In this document: piece after piece, positions 24,732 through 35,610 of the stretch | Layout of the letters: each line of letters starts with the position of its first letter | Numbering within the stretch: the stretch's first letter is position 1 | Assembly: GCA_001557505.1 (NCBI GenBank) | Contig: LSAX01000001.1 | Location: 2,728,001 to 2,792,000, forward strand | Source: Reticulascus tulasneorum | Lineage: Eukaryota; Ascomycota; Sordariomycetes; Glomerellales; Reticulascaceae | Length of the DNA stretch: 64,000 nt | Direction of reading: 5' to 3' | Translations under genes and position numbers: made by a program | Notes under the pieces: model-generated | Database searches by the model: none | Told to the model about the DNA's origin: nothing | What the model saw: the letters and a program-made list of their open reading frames with translations, nothing else

Positions 24732-26696
24732 CTAGTCCATCATGTCTTGATCCTCGTCCTCATCGTCAGACTGAGTTGGCAGAGTAGCTCCCTGGGGAGA
24801 CCGGTTCTTTCGGCATGGCCGCCGGTTTTTTAATCTCTTAATCTCATGGTCGACAACGAGCTTCTTGAGCAGCTTGTCAACTTCGAGACTCCCTGATGCA
24901 ATGCAGCAGTCTGTATACCGATTAGTCAACGGATACGTAGCTGTTCCAGGTTATGTGCCAATGCATGCGTCGTATATGGGACGGTAGCCAGCCTGAACCC
25001 GAACCGAATTGAGCCACTCTCACCTCCCCTGGGAAGTGTAACTCACAGAATTCATTGCGACATGCATTGAGATTTGTCTCAAAAAGTTCCTTGAGAGCAT
25101 CCCGGCCTCCGCTAGACAGACTGCTTTCTTTGTCCAGCCAGTCTCCGGAAAGTTGCAGTCTCTTATAAGTACGGAAATTGCTCCCGTAGAAGGTTACAAG
25201 CGCGAGAAACAACCGCTTCGTTGCCATTTTAACGTTCTCGACGTGCGGAGATGCTGCGTAGGATGTTAGCCACGCATTCATACGTGGTTGGGGTTTTCAG
25301 ACCTTCTGCTGGGTTCGAACTTATTCTCTCCAATGTTTTCAAGAGATCTCGATAAATCATGATCAGCTGCCATATACCAGCCCATATTGGTGACCTCTCC
25401 TCATCTGGTATTCCCTTCGGGACCAGATACTTGTCAAGTTCACATAGAACATCACGCTCTGTGGACTCCAACGCCATTTTCGCAATCTGCCGAAGCTCCA
25501 CTTGAACGAGTGCAGGTAGACCGATCCATGTAGTGCTGCCTGGTTCCCTGCAGGACAGAGTGTCTGTTTTCCAGAGCTTATACATGCACTTCATAAGATG
25601 AAGCTTCTTGAGTAGCTCATGCTGCAATTCCGATTAGCTTCCCAGTATGGGACGAACTCTCTAGTATCCACATACCTTTACCAAGCTAAGTTGGCTGTAT
25701 GCTTTGATAAACTTCTCATTTCCTTGTTCGAACGTAGTATGGCTCTCATACATCATTTGCTGCTCGATCCAGGAGACAAGGTCCGAATGTGAGGGCACGT
25801 AGTCTCTCACAAAAACATAGTCAGGATATTCTTGCCTGTTGCCATTGTGTGAGATCTCTGCACACTGATACAATTTGATGGGCAGAGTCGGCGATCTCAA
25901 GCTTTGGCCACCGAACGACACCAAGACATCGAACTCTTTTTCCAAACAACGGCCCTTTGTTTTTAACAACCTTTGATCCGCCTCGTCAGTTGACCGTAGG
26001 TCTGCATAGTATCAGCATTTCTCTCCGTAACAAATATCCGACCTTTTAAACGAGAATCGGAGAGTAGTACGTACAGCGAGAGCGTGTGGCATGCGGCATG
26101 GCGCCGAGGATTGACAGGGTGTTGCGGATGCAGGCATCGTCTCGGCATGATTTTCTGCAAGCATCGCAAACTCCCTCAACTGAACATTTGGTTTTCTGGA
26201 TTCGACAACGGATACATGCCCCATTCTCACGTACTTGGGCAGTCTCGTCTCGGTCTGCTAGACGCCTTGGCCCATTTCCCTGACTACGGGCACGCCGGCT
26301 AGGTTTTTTGATGACTGGGATCTGTAGGGAACTGCTCCGGGGTGGTGTTTCCTTTGGGTCGGGTTGAGGCCATACCAGGTGGTCGTCGCCATTTTTAGCT
26401 TCAGCAAGATCATTAATGAAGGGCTCACGATGGTTTCGCTCTTCCGGTAAGTCGGTCAAGAATGATAAATCCGAGTTGACAGAGGAAGCTCCCGTTGTAG
26501 CAGTTGCGAATCCCGAGGTGAGAGCGCTTGATGAGTAGTCTGATCTACTTGCAGTTTCATCCGAGTCGCTGTAATACTTGGCAAGGTCGAAAAAAAGCCA
26601 AACAGGGTCGGAATCCTCAGTTGCATGCCTCTCGAATTTTGGCTTTGTCTCTAAGAAGTCTTTGATGTACTTGCCAATCTCGGGTGCGGAACTCAT
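24732..26696 (-). CDS. Zn2Cys6 fungal transcription factor
   Basis: Five exons on the minus strand (26696-26075, 26001-25676, 25621-25303, 25253-25047, 24910-24732) join with correct phase to 550 aa. Donors are GTACGT, GTATGT, GTCTGA, GTGAGT; introns 73, 54, 49, 136 nt. The zinc cluster is at residues 161-189: CIRCRIQKTKC, then CDAC and C184, with an extra Cys at 189. It is unusual in sitting about 160 residues from the N-terminus, after an acidic, Ser-rich stretch, rather than at the start. The remainder is helical with no recognised middle-homology domain and ends in an acidic tail (SDDEDEDQDMMD) that could activate transcription. The third donor (GTCTGA) is weak, so that junction is least certain. 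It diverges from the questin-oxidase-like gene across 1.6 kb; a regulator-target link is only a guess. Confidence 0.85.
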
Positions 26697-28070
26697 TGTG
26701 TTAGTCGTAGGCCACGAGGACTTAACAGGAGGCGTAAGGGGATCTTATGCCCGGACTGGGATTGTTATATATCAGATGTGCACTGTTGTTAGAGATTGAG
26801 TGAGAGCTTACTCGGAGTGAGGGGTGGAGACCTTGTAAGCCCAGCAGCAGAGTTATATCCTTCTGCCAATTCTACGGCTCTTCGTCTGGCTTCAATACCA
26901 TCAACGCATACGCCGTCTCAACCTCGACCAGCGCGGCCACGCCATTGGCGAATTGGGGTCGCTGTGCCTCATTGTTCAATCCAATCAGAACCCTGGTCAT
27001 TCACCGAGAATGCCATCTCAGGTCGAGCCTACCGAGTAGCAGGCCCACGGTTGGGGCTACCTGCTTCAACACGCCATTGGCCCAAGCTGCTGTGTCATTG
27101 GTACTGAGGCGAACCTAGAGCAGATAGCCAGAAGTTTACTCTCACCCGGCTTGGCTGGAATGGCAGGATTGGTGGTTTTAGATTGAGAGGTGGTGTGAAG
27201 ACGAGTTGCCTACCTATTCACACCATCTACATCTTCCAGACTGCGCGAGATGAACAGCTGGAAGCATCTGGAGCCCGAGGGCAAGATCATGTTCCCCATG
27301 ACTTGCCATACCTGCATTTGGTGGCATAGCAGCAACCCCATCTACCATGTGCATCTCTGAAATGCGAAAAACAAAGCCTGCGATACAGCAGATGCATAGC
27401 CTCAGAGAATTTCAAACAGTCAGGTTGCTGCACTGATGCCATCTCCAATATTGTCTAAGATCAGGCATACTCATTGTGGAAAAATGGGTGGGTGCAGACA
27501 GGTGCATCATTCGTATGCATGGATGGGCAGGGATCCCACATCACTCTCGAATGATTGCTGCAGTGAACGAGGCGTGGTTTCCCGACAACCATGGACTGCA
27601 AGTTCTGGAACAGTGTAGAATAGGTATACGCTTCTGCGGACAAGAAGATATATTTCAATCGAGTCGTTGTCAGTAAGAAGACAGGAGGCCAAACAGGGTG
27701 TAGAATGGTGGTCTGGGTGCTGTCTGCTTGCTGTCTGCGTGAGATATGAAATGCCGTGCAGAACATAGAAGGAAAGGCAGTCTAAAGGGCCAATGATTGT
27801 TTCGGAGAGAAGACAGTGCCCGTGTCAAAGTCAAAGTATTCACAGCATGATTCAATGCTCCAAGGTGACTGTTGGCTGAGATGATTAGATTCGATGGGCC
27901 AGCTTCTCCCGTCACTAATTATGTACTCCGGTTTGCGGGCCCTGGGGATCTTGATCCTAATTTAGCTAAGTACCGCGGGTACCTACCTATCCTAGCACGT
28001 GTGGAAGAAGCCCTGTACCTTATGCGCCCTAAATTAGTACTACATAATAAGGGTGCTCTCAAGTACGGTG
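26697..28070. other. Divergent intergenic region
   Basis: It lies between the Zn2Cys6 factor (-) and the questin-oxidase-like gene (+). No gene was recognised in open frames at 26796-27107, 27436-27676 or 27461-27766. From 27910 onward the sequence is dense in TACCTA-type and CTAAATTAG-type words. Confidence 0.4.
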
Positions 28071-28112
28071 GTGGTCCCCGCCCCTCTTAGACGTGACGAG
28101 AGCGGGGGTCCA
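28071..28112. promoter_or_regulatory. GC-rich imperfect palindrome upstream of questin-oxidase-like gene
   Basis: GGTCCCCGCCCCTCT on the left and AGAGCGGGGGTCC on the right pair imperfectly around TAGACGTGACG, which holds an ACGT core. The CCCCT word also matches the fungal stress-response element. It sits about 210-250 bp before the ATG at 28321. A role as a regulator site is inferred from form and position only. Confidence 0.35.
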
Positions 28113-28320
28113 AACTACCTAAAATGTACCTAAGGCTACGGCAACTAATTACCTTCAGTTACGTACCCCAACTGGACTGCCAGGCCCCTGGATCAGTAAT
28201 TACCCCACCAATACCCTAGCACGTCAGAGGTCCTCAACAGCTTCTTGACCATCCCCAACATCAAAACTTCCTTCTACTACCCAAAGTCCAAGGATGAACT
28301 GACCAAAAGACCCCGTCGCC

Positions 28321-29655
28321 ATGGCATCTTCTCTGCTAACGTACGTGCCGATTATGAACAGATTGGTCCCCGGAGCCGCTAAGTCGAAGGCCATTGACAT
28401 CCCCTCCGTGGAAGTCCACAATGTTGAGACGGAACCCGACAGGCGAGCAAGGTGCCTCAAGCATCTTCTGCGAGCCAACCACGTGAATCATTCCATCATC
28501 TACCACAACCTCCAATTTGATAACCACGCAGCCCATGCCCTATCCTCGGCATATCTCCTTGGTGCTACAGAAGATCAACTAGAAGCAATATATGCGGTCC
28601 AGTCGAAGGAGCTGGAGCCGTGGAAGGAGTCTCCATCCGAGGTCGTCGAGGACGACTGGCGAGACTACTTGGGAGACAAAACATATCAAAGGGCTTATGT
28701 GGACTTCTTTGAGGATTCTTGGGCTCTGATGTTCTCGTACGAATGGAAAAGAGTTGTTGAGCACTATATGTTGGAGGGGAAAGAGCCTTTGATTCATGGG
28801 CTCATTGGCGGTCGTACGTATTTAAGTTGTTTTCTCCGTTCTGTCGTGCTGACTGCTGTGGTAGTTGGACATCCACTCATCCATCTAGCATACGCCTATG
28901 AGATGAACTGTAAAGAAGTAGCCGTTGAAGCGCTCGCGTTAGCAGCCACACAGTACAATTTCCTCCACAAATATCTCGACGACACTTCATACACGAAACG
29001 GTCCTCTTTCAGTTCAAGATCGCCACTTGAAATCTTAAACAAGGTTGCTGGCGACAAGCGCTTCGGAGGACTTTTCAAAGAGCCTGGCTTCGCGAACGTT
29101 GACTCATTGTTTGAAAGACACGAAGACCTGGTGTTGGAATACTGGAACTCGTGGGAGATTGTGGATCCTGTCAAACAATTCGAAGACTCCCAGGAAGCGG
29201 CTGTTTCCTTGCTCGTGGCTACTGTCCCTCCCGGAACGCATGCTTACAATTTCTTCGTCGTTCACCTCCTCACAACTAGCCACGCCGTACGAGTTCTACT
29301 TCCTTTCGTGCCATCCAAGTTCCATGTCGACCTAGTTCGCGAGTGGTGGCTCCTAACGCTGGCGGTATACATCGCAGAGCTGCGACCCAAAATTGATCCC
29401 GACTACATCGACCTGGACCTCAAAGGCCGCCATTGGACGTATGTTGAGAACCGAGCACTCAACTCTCCCTGGGCAACTGATGCCCATTATGTCAAAGGTG
29501 TGTAATCTTGCTCCATGCGATGCTGAGCGATCGGCTTACCAGTAACAGCGATTCGAGCCATGAAGGAGGCCGCACGAACGTGGGGAGACGTCCATGAACG
29601 TTATCTGGCTTCGGCTATCACCTTCGTTGACAACTTCAACGGGTGGGTCTTCTGA
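28321..29655 (+). CDS. Questin oxidase-like protein (AflY/MdpL family)
   Basis: Three exons (28321-28813, 28865-29497, 29549-29655; both introns 51 nt) give 410 aa. The first intron is a multiple of three and has no stop, so a naive open frame reads through it; removal creates the family-like GLIGGLGHPLIHLAYAYEM. Other family-like signs are HSIIYHNLQFDNHAAHALSS near residue 60 and the C-terminal WGDVHERYLASAITF from exon 3. Questin oxidase-like proteins include AflY of aflatoxin synthesis and GedK/MdpL, which are tied to oxidative (Baeyer-Villiger-like) ring opening of anthraquinones. No polyketide synthase or other biosynthetic gene lies in this window, so it may be a stand-alone paralogue of unknown substrate. 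The C-terminus (FNGWVF) is short and a further exon cannot be excluded. Confidence 0.85.
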
Positions 29656-30157
29656 AGAGTACACATCTTCACGCCATCACAGGCATAGCCGGGTGAGGGA
29701 ATATGCCCAAAGCTGTGGGTGGCCCCATCTAAGCCTGACTAACGTAGCCTTGTCCCAAGCACTGTTTGTTGAATAAGGTTCATGATACCGCGATGTAATA
29801 CTAGCCGTATAGCAGAATTCAAAATAGGGTCAAACTGAATATACTACTTGTACATAACGCACTCTCTCTCGTGACGTACTTTGTCATTAATAGTGTTCTG
29901 GAAGCTTTCGCAATTTAGCACTGTGCCGCATATGCAGGTACTGGGATTCGTGGTGCGTGCAACCCCACTGGCTGGATGCTGGGGGCCCCCCCTTGGCTTC
30001 AGCTAGCACACCCCGTCCGACGAGGCTGGATTTGACATCTGTGGTGCCTAACTCCTGGCTCACCCACATCATCATCGTAGGCGTCTACACTTGTTTACCT
30101 GTTTTGAATCCGCGTCGATGTGACCGATGTTGCATCTCGACCATCTAGTACTTCCCA
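29656..30157. other. Intergenic
   Basis: It holds the 3' UTR of the questin-oxidase-like gene and the promoter of RAD17. No gene was recognised. Confidence 0.45.
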
Positions 30158-32803
30158 ATGGCTCCGCCTGCGAAGCGACGCAAGCGAAACATTGTCGAAG
30201 CATCCGAAGACGAAGATGAGGAGAAGCCGCAAGCAAACACCCTGGCAAAGTTCCTGTTTTCCTCGCCGAACTCGCGACTCTCATCGACGCCTGCTGCGAG
30301 CAGAGGACCTACCGCGTCTCCGAGCCCGATCAAGGCAAAACCTCGAATCACCAATGCGAGCCAGTCTGCCAACACGACAAGCAATCCGTTTGCCAGCAAT
30401 GGTCAGCCAAATAAAGATGGAAAGAGCCCAAGCACGAGCCCAGACAAGTCTAAGACCAGGGGCGCGAAGCGAGTCAAGATCGAAGAAAAGGGCAGGACGG
30501 CAGACCTCATGACTCTGTTCTCAAAACAAGCACAGAGAGTCAGCGCAAGTTCTACGACGGCTACCAAGACCCTCCCAGTGGACGACCCGATTAGCGACCC
30601 TATATCCGAGGACGATGTCGCGGAACAAAAGGCTAGCAGCTCCAGCATCGTAGGACAAAATGCGCGGAAGCGCTTCAGAGAAAGCGCCCAGAGCGGGACA
30701 TCAGCCACCCTGACTTTGAGCCAGAAGTTCCTTAAGCCTCCCCGACCGACAAAGCCTGTATCACTGGATGACGATTTACGACCATGGTCGGAAAGGTTCA
30801 TGCCAGTGAACATGGATGAACTCGCTGTGCACAAGAAAAAGGTAGCAGATGTACGTAGATGGTTGGACGATGTCTTGACTGGCCGGATGCGCCAGCGACT
30901 ACTACTTCTGAAAGGCGCAGCTGGCTCCGGGAAGACCACTACGATGAGGCTGCTTGCAAGAGACATGGGCTGTGAACTTTTGGAATGGCATAACCCAACT
31001 GGAGCTCTGGGAACCGGCCTAGCGGTTCAGTCTTCGTCTGCGCAGTTTCGGGAGTTTCTAGGACGAGGCGGCAAGTTCGGTCAGCTGGACACGGACGCCA
31101 CAAGCTCAGAGTTGTCGAGGACTGCCAATGAGGCGTCCGGGAGGTTGGCCCAAAAAATCATTCTCATTGAAGAGTTCCCGAACACTTTTGCAAGATCATC
31201 GACGGCTTTAACATCCTTTCGGAGCGCTATCCAAGGATATCTGGCTGCAAACACACCTGCTCTTTCAAGTTTTGGACGACAACCGCTCAGTGAGCCAATC
31301 ACGCCGGTGGTTATGGTTGTTTCTGAAACGCTTTTGACCACAACTTCTGCTTCAGCCGATAGCTTCACCGCTCACCGGCTACTAGGGCCAGAAATCCTTC
31401 GACATCCGGGAGTCGGTGTGATTGAGTTCAACGCGGTAGCGCCGACTCTACTAGCGAAAGCTTTGGAGCTTGTAGTGCTGAAGGAAGCGCGGAAATCTGG
31501 TCGAAAACGAACTCCTGGACCGCTCGTATTGAAGCAACTGGGCGAAATCGGAGATATCAGGAACGCCATTGCATCTCTCGAGTTTCTTTGCTTGAAGGGT
31601 GACCAAGATGCGGACTGGGGTGCAAAAGTCGCCTTCACCAAACCTAAGAAGGGCGCTAAGGATGGCATAGCCCTAACAAAAGGAGAGACGGAGAGTCTCG
31701 AGCTGATCTCGCAGCGCGAGGCGAGTCTCGGTATCTTCCACGCTGTTGGGAAAGTGGTGTACAACAAAAGAGAAGAATTTGCTCCACCAGGCGATACTGT
31801 AGAAGATTTGCCAAGTTTCATACGGCAGCATTCACGCCCAAAACGATCTCAGGTGTCCGTGGACACACTAATAGACGAGACGGGAACCGATACTCATACG
31901 TTCATTTCCGCGCTTCATGAGAACTACATGCTTTCATGCGAGAGTCCCAGTCCTCTCGACCCTGCATCTTCCCTGGATTACGTTAATGGGTGTATTGAAT
32001 ACCTGTCAGAAAGCGACCTTCTATCTCCCACGTGGGATATTTTCTTTGGCGGAAAGAGTTTCTCTGCAGGCTTCGCTGGGAAGGATTCTGGAAGTCATAT
32101 ACTTCGGCAAGATGAGATAACATTTCAGGTTGCCGTGCGCGGCATGCTCTTCTCTCTGCCTTCGCCAGTGAAGCGGAAGACGTCGACAGGCGCGAAAGGA
32201 TCGGATGCCTTCAAGATGTTCTATCCAACGTATCTGAAGCTGTGGAGGACTAAAGAAGAATTCGAGGGCCTTGTCGATGTCTGGTCCACGAAACTCCTGA
32301 ATGGCGAAGAAAGCTTACCCAGGAAGAATCTTACAGATGGAGCTGTCGCATTTCGGAAGCCCCATCAAGGCAGCACAGGGAGCTGGATGGGCTCCCAGCG
32401 GCCTAATCAAACTGCTGCTAGCTCGACAAGATCGGAGCCGGAACCATCAGAATCCACTCCGCTCCTATCACTGGGCAGCGCTGCTCGACGGGAAATGCTC
32501 CTGGAAAGACTTCCGTACATGGCGCAGATCGTAAGAGGGAGAAAAGGGTCACTTCATTCTCTACGGCTTAAAGACATTGAGAAAGTCGTTTCCTTCCAGG
32601 GAATAGGCGCACCCGCCGAAGATTCCGGCGATGAAGGGGACGACAACCTCATGATGGGAGAAGCATGGGCCACTGACAAGCCCTCGGAGGAATCTTCTCC
32701 TCGAAAGAAAGGAGCAGCCATACGAACGAAAAGCGATGGGTCACTATCTGGGCTGCGGGTGCAGAATTTGGTGCTTAGCGATGATGACATTGAGGATGAC
32801 TAG
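30158..32803 (+). CDS. RAD17: Checkpoint clamp loader subunit Rad17
   Basis: An intronless frame of 881 aa. Rad17 (Rad24 in budding yeast) replaces RFC1 in a clamp loader that puts the 9-1-1 ring on damaged DNA in the nucleus. The first ~200 residues are basic, acidic and Ser-rich (PPAKRRKR followed by an EDEDEEK stretch), likely disordered with a nuclear signal. The AAA+ module begins at RPWSERFMPVNMDELAVHKK, the Rad17 form of the RFC 'W.ekY.P' box, followed by Walker A (GAAGSGKTT, residues ~252-260) and Walker B-like KIILIEEFPNTF near residue 332. An RFC-like collar follows, and the C-terminus is acidic and Ser-rich (LVLSDDDIEDD). The ATG starts a good family-like N-terminus. Confidence 0.95.
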   Translation: MAPPAKRRKRNIVEASEDEDEEKPQANTLAKFLFSSPNSRLSSTPAASRGPTASPSPIKAKPRITNASQSANTTSNPFASNGQPNKDGKSPSTSPDKSKTRGAKRVKIEEKGRTADLMTLFSKQAQRVSASSTTATKTLPVDDPISDPISEDDVAEQKASSSSIVGQNARKRFRESAQSGTSATLTLSQKFLKPPRPTKPVSLDDDLRPWSERFMPVNMDELAVHKKKVADVRRWLDDVLTGRMRQRLLLLKGAAGSGKTTTMRLLARDMGCELLEWHNPTGALGTGLAVQSSSAQFREFLGRGGKFGQLDTDATSSELSRTANEASGRLAQKIILIEEFPNTFARSSTALTSFRSAIQGYLAANTPALSSFGRQPLSEPITPVVMVVSETLLTTTSASADSFTAHRLLGPEILRHPGVGVIEFNAVAPTLLAKALELVVLKEARKSGRKRTPGPLVLKQLGEIGDIRNAIASLEFLCLKGDQDADWGAKVAFTKPKKGAKDGIALTKGETESLELISQREASLGIFHAVGKVVYNKREEFAPPGDTVEDLPSFIRQHSRPKRSQVSVDTLIDETGTDTHTFISALHENYMLSCESPSPLDPASSLDYVNGCIEYLSESDLLSPTWDIFFGGKSFSAGFAGKDSGSHILRQDEITFQVAVRGMLFSLPSPVKRKTSTGAKGSDAFKMFYPTYLKLWRTKEEFEGLVDVWSTKLLNGEESLPRKNLTDGAVAFRKPHQGSTGSWMGSQRPNQTAASSTRSEPEPSESTPLLSLGSAARREMLLERLPYMAQIVRGRKGSLHSLRLKDIEKVVSFQGIGAPAEDSGDEGDDNLMMGEAWATDKPSEESSPRKKGAAIRTKSDGSLSGLRVQNLVLSDDDIEDD

Positions 32804-33472
32804 GGCGATCGATGCCCGATATTGGCGCAATACACTGTACTATCTCAGCTCGACTCGAAGTATGTTATGGGAAGGGTTTAAAAGGGAAATGGGTAATGTT
32901 TCAGTTTACACTATCTTAAAAGCCAGATTACAGTAAATGCCAGGCTGTAGTTCTTGCTCAAACCAATCAATCCACCTTTGGAATGAAGGAAGTTACCTTG
33001 ATACTCCGCCGCTGCCTTGTTCCCAACCTGCCCTGCGTCAAAATGGGAGGTCAGGCATTTCCTTGGCCTGTGGGCTGAACGTCAAGTATCAAAGGCAGTT
33101 ACATCCCACACGAGGGACCTATGTGTTCTTTTAATGAGCTCATATACGGACATGGACCATCATCTCTTTTGTTCTCTCCCCCTGTCTAACTACTAGGTAA
33201 CACATCGCGACTCGCACCGGCATTGACATTCGCTACCCGATTTGCATTCACTACCTTGCCTTACCTCACCTACCTTCGCTTCTCTGGAACTCACCAGCCA
33301 TACACTTCATGGTCTTAAGAGTACCTGAGTGCATCTTATTTACAATTGCTTGAAGCATCCTTCGCTTGGCTGGCCGGTACCAACAAACATCCTGTTGTAA
33401 AAAACGTCCCTTCTTTCAACGCTCCCGGAGTAATATATCCAGGCTATCACTCTATCAGCCAGTCCTGTTGTC
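32804..33472. other. Intergenic
   Basis: It holds the 3' UTR of RAD17 and an AT-richer, pyrimidine-rich stretch before the next frame. No gene was recognised. Confidence 0.45.
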
Positions 33473-34189
33473 ATGTGCAAAGTATATGCCCAGGTGCGTC
33501 GCTGCACTCGATGCAGCTGGTGCTCAACTACGATAATCCGCGACGAAAACTACATCTGCAAGAAGACAAGATTTCCCGCTGAGGCATACTCTTTTGAACC
33601 ACTCGACTTCGTAACGCTGGACATAGTCTGTGATGAATGCCTGGTGGTAGTCCCACAACCTCACCAAACCGCTGAAGCTAATCCAACCAATCTGGATCGA
33701 CCACTCCGAAACGGGTTGAAAAGGGGCCCGGATGATGGCCAGTATACTAACGGCGCCGGTCAACCCAGCGACCCCAAAAGACGTGCTGTACAAGCGGATG
33801 ACATGGAGGTTCAACAACACGACGAGAGACTGGGAGGCGCCACCCATATTCTGAGGGCCAACACACAACCAAACTCAGAACCCGCAAACGATGTCCCACG
33901 ACAAGACAATCCAGCACCAGTATCATTCTACGAAGCTTCCACCATGCCAATGATCGCAGTCCCGCGGATAGGAGGAGACCCTTCGTCGAATCTGGAAGAC
34001 GAGAACACAGAGGAACCTTGGATTGGTCTGAACAGTGATGGTGAAGGAGACTCGTCACTCAGTTCGCACAGCTCACTAGTATCTGGTAGTTCCTCTTCGG
34101 AGGAAGATGTTAGTGGAGATGTTCATGTGTATCCTTTGACTGACCGTCTACGGGGGCGTCGTATATGGACTCTTCGAACCGAGTTCTGA
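33473..34189 (+). CDS. Small Cys-rich hypothetical protein
   Basis: A single frame of 238 aa starting MCKVYAQVRRCTRCSWCSTT. The first ~60 residues hold a CTRC.WC pattern, a lone Cys and CDEC (residues ~11-59), consistent with a small zinc-binding fold. The rest is low-complexity: polar, with an acidic/Ser-rich stretch (EGDSSLSSHSSLVSGSSSSE) and a basic C-terminus (RLRGRRIW). Similar short fungal proteins with an N-terminal Cys module and disordered tail are common and uncharacterised. Support is composition, length and the Cys spacing; there is no recognised family, so a chance frame is possible. Confidence 0.5.
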   Translation: MCKVYAQVRRCTRCSWCSTTIIRDENYICKKTRFPAEAYSFEPLDFVTLDIVCDECLVVVPQPHQTAEANPTNLDRPLRNGLKRGPDDGQYTNGAGQPSDPKRRAVQADDMEVQQHDERLGGATHILRANTQPNSEPANDVPRQDNPAPVSFYEASTMPMIAVPRIGGDPSSNLEDENTEEPWIGLNSDGEGDSSLSSHSSLVSGSSSSEEDVSGDVHVYPLTDRLRGRRIWTLRTEF

Positions 34190-35384
34190 ACTTAGGAGCT
34201 GAAGCTCAATACCCGCTTGAAGACATGGATAGATGAGAACGAGGGGGTGGCTGGTATTGGAGTATATCGTTCCATTACATGGTGATTGTAAGATGTCCTC
34301 TTTCATGATGGTCTGAGAGGGGTGGACAGTTTGGTGAGGCTGACCAACAGCTGGGTTTGCGTGGCACGAGTGATTAGCTACAGGTTCGGTTACAAAGCAT
34401 CCAGCGTTTCAATACCAATTTCAAAATCGATGCAGTGCCTTTGGTGGATTAGAACCACAAGTGAGTGTTGGCGTAACTGCTTTGGGATCAAAATGTTGAG
34501 CTATGAAGTGGCTCCATAAATGCCCCTAGTGACGTACTCAGTCATCGTGACGATGACGGTGGCACATTGTTTGGAGGATCACCGCAAACTCTCTAATCTT
34601 GTTCGTAAGTGCCAATGATGGAAATGCTGATTCACCGCATGGAACTGAGTAAGTGAATACGTTTCTACCGTCCTGGCTCGTGTTTAGCTAGTTGATTTGC
34701 CAGGACGAGATGAAATGGAAGCATTTCTGAACTTCGCCAAGGCCTGGATGCCCAGAGCACGAGTTGAGCTATTGGTCGTATTGTACGAACCTCTGCGGGA
34801 GACTCCGCGGCACTTCTAATATTCGATCCGTAAGCTTTAATGCGATGCAGGAAGAATACCTACACAGCAGAAAATGATAACAGAACATGTAGTTTTAAAT
34901 CCGGATTTGTAAGTCGAAGGAGAGTTGATGCCGTTCAGCAATACGGTAACACGGAAAGGAGAGACCCCTCCGTGGTCTGAGGATCATCTCATTCGGTACG
35001 ACAGATCTGGAAAAGGACATTGCTACGACGACTCATGCAAAGCCCGATTGGGGATTGCCGAATGGAGATAGTTCGGGGTGGCGTTATTACCGTTCTTGCA
35101 AGAAACATGCGTGGATGATGCAAGAGCTGAGGGTTTTTATGCATCCATCCTGTGCCATGGACCCGCAACAGCGACACTCATGGCCTGGCCCCATCCACCC
35201 GCGATAATTATGTACCTGACCTACCTACCTTACCTTACCAAGGCATGCCATGAGTTGGGAGCTGCCGCTTTGAATTAGTAAGATCTCGCGCAAACCCGCG
35301 TCGGCCGCCGTCGCGAGCCTAAGCCGGAGAGTCGCTGATAAATCTCGGAAACTCTCTACCCTCTCCGCCCCCGTTTCTTCCTTG
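34190..35384. other. Intergenic, no gene recognised
   Basis: It lies between the Cys-rich protein and the old yellow enzyme gene. It contains a run of TACCTAC/TACCTTAC words at 35211-35240. Open frames are short and unrecognised. Confidence 0.45.
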
Positions 35385-35411
35385 AGGGGGCTCATTGTGG
35401 GGGATTATAAG
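35385..35411 (+). promoter_or_regulatory. Possible STRE and TATA box of the OYE gene
   Basis: AGGGGG (35385-35390), containing the AGGGG stress-response core, is followed by TATAAG (35406-35411), about 200 bp upstream of the ATG at 35611. The combination suits an inducible, stress-responsive promoter, as reported for many fungal old yellow enzymes. Function is inferred. Confidence 0.35.
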
Positions 35412-35610
35412 TAGCCCGGCGCCCATTTCCGCGAACGGGATTCCTGTGGCCTGTAGGATATAACCACAGGTCTAAAGAAACTTCAATTCCCCGATATCCC
35501 AAACAGGAAATAAATGAAGTTCGGCGAATCTCTTCCGTGCAACTGAATTCTCGAGCTCCCAATCACCACGCTTACAATAAGAAGCTTTCTCATAATCCCA
35601 CCCTTTGATA

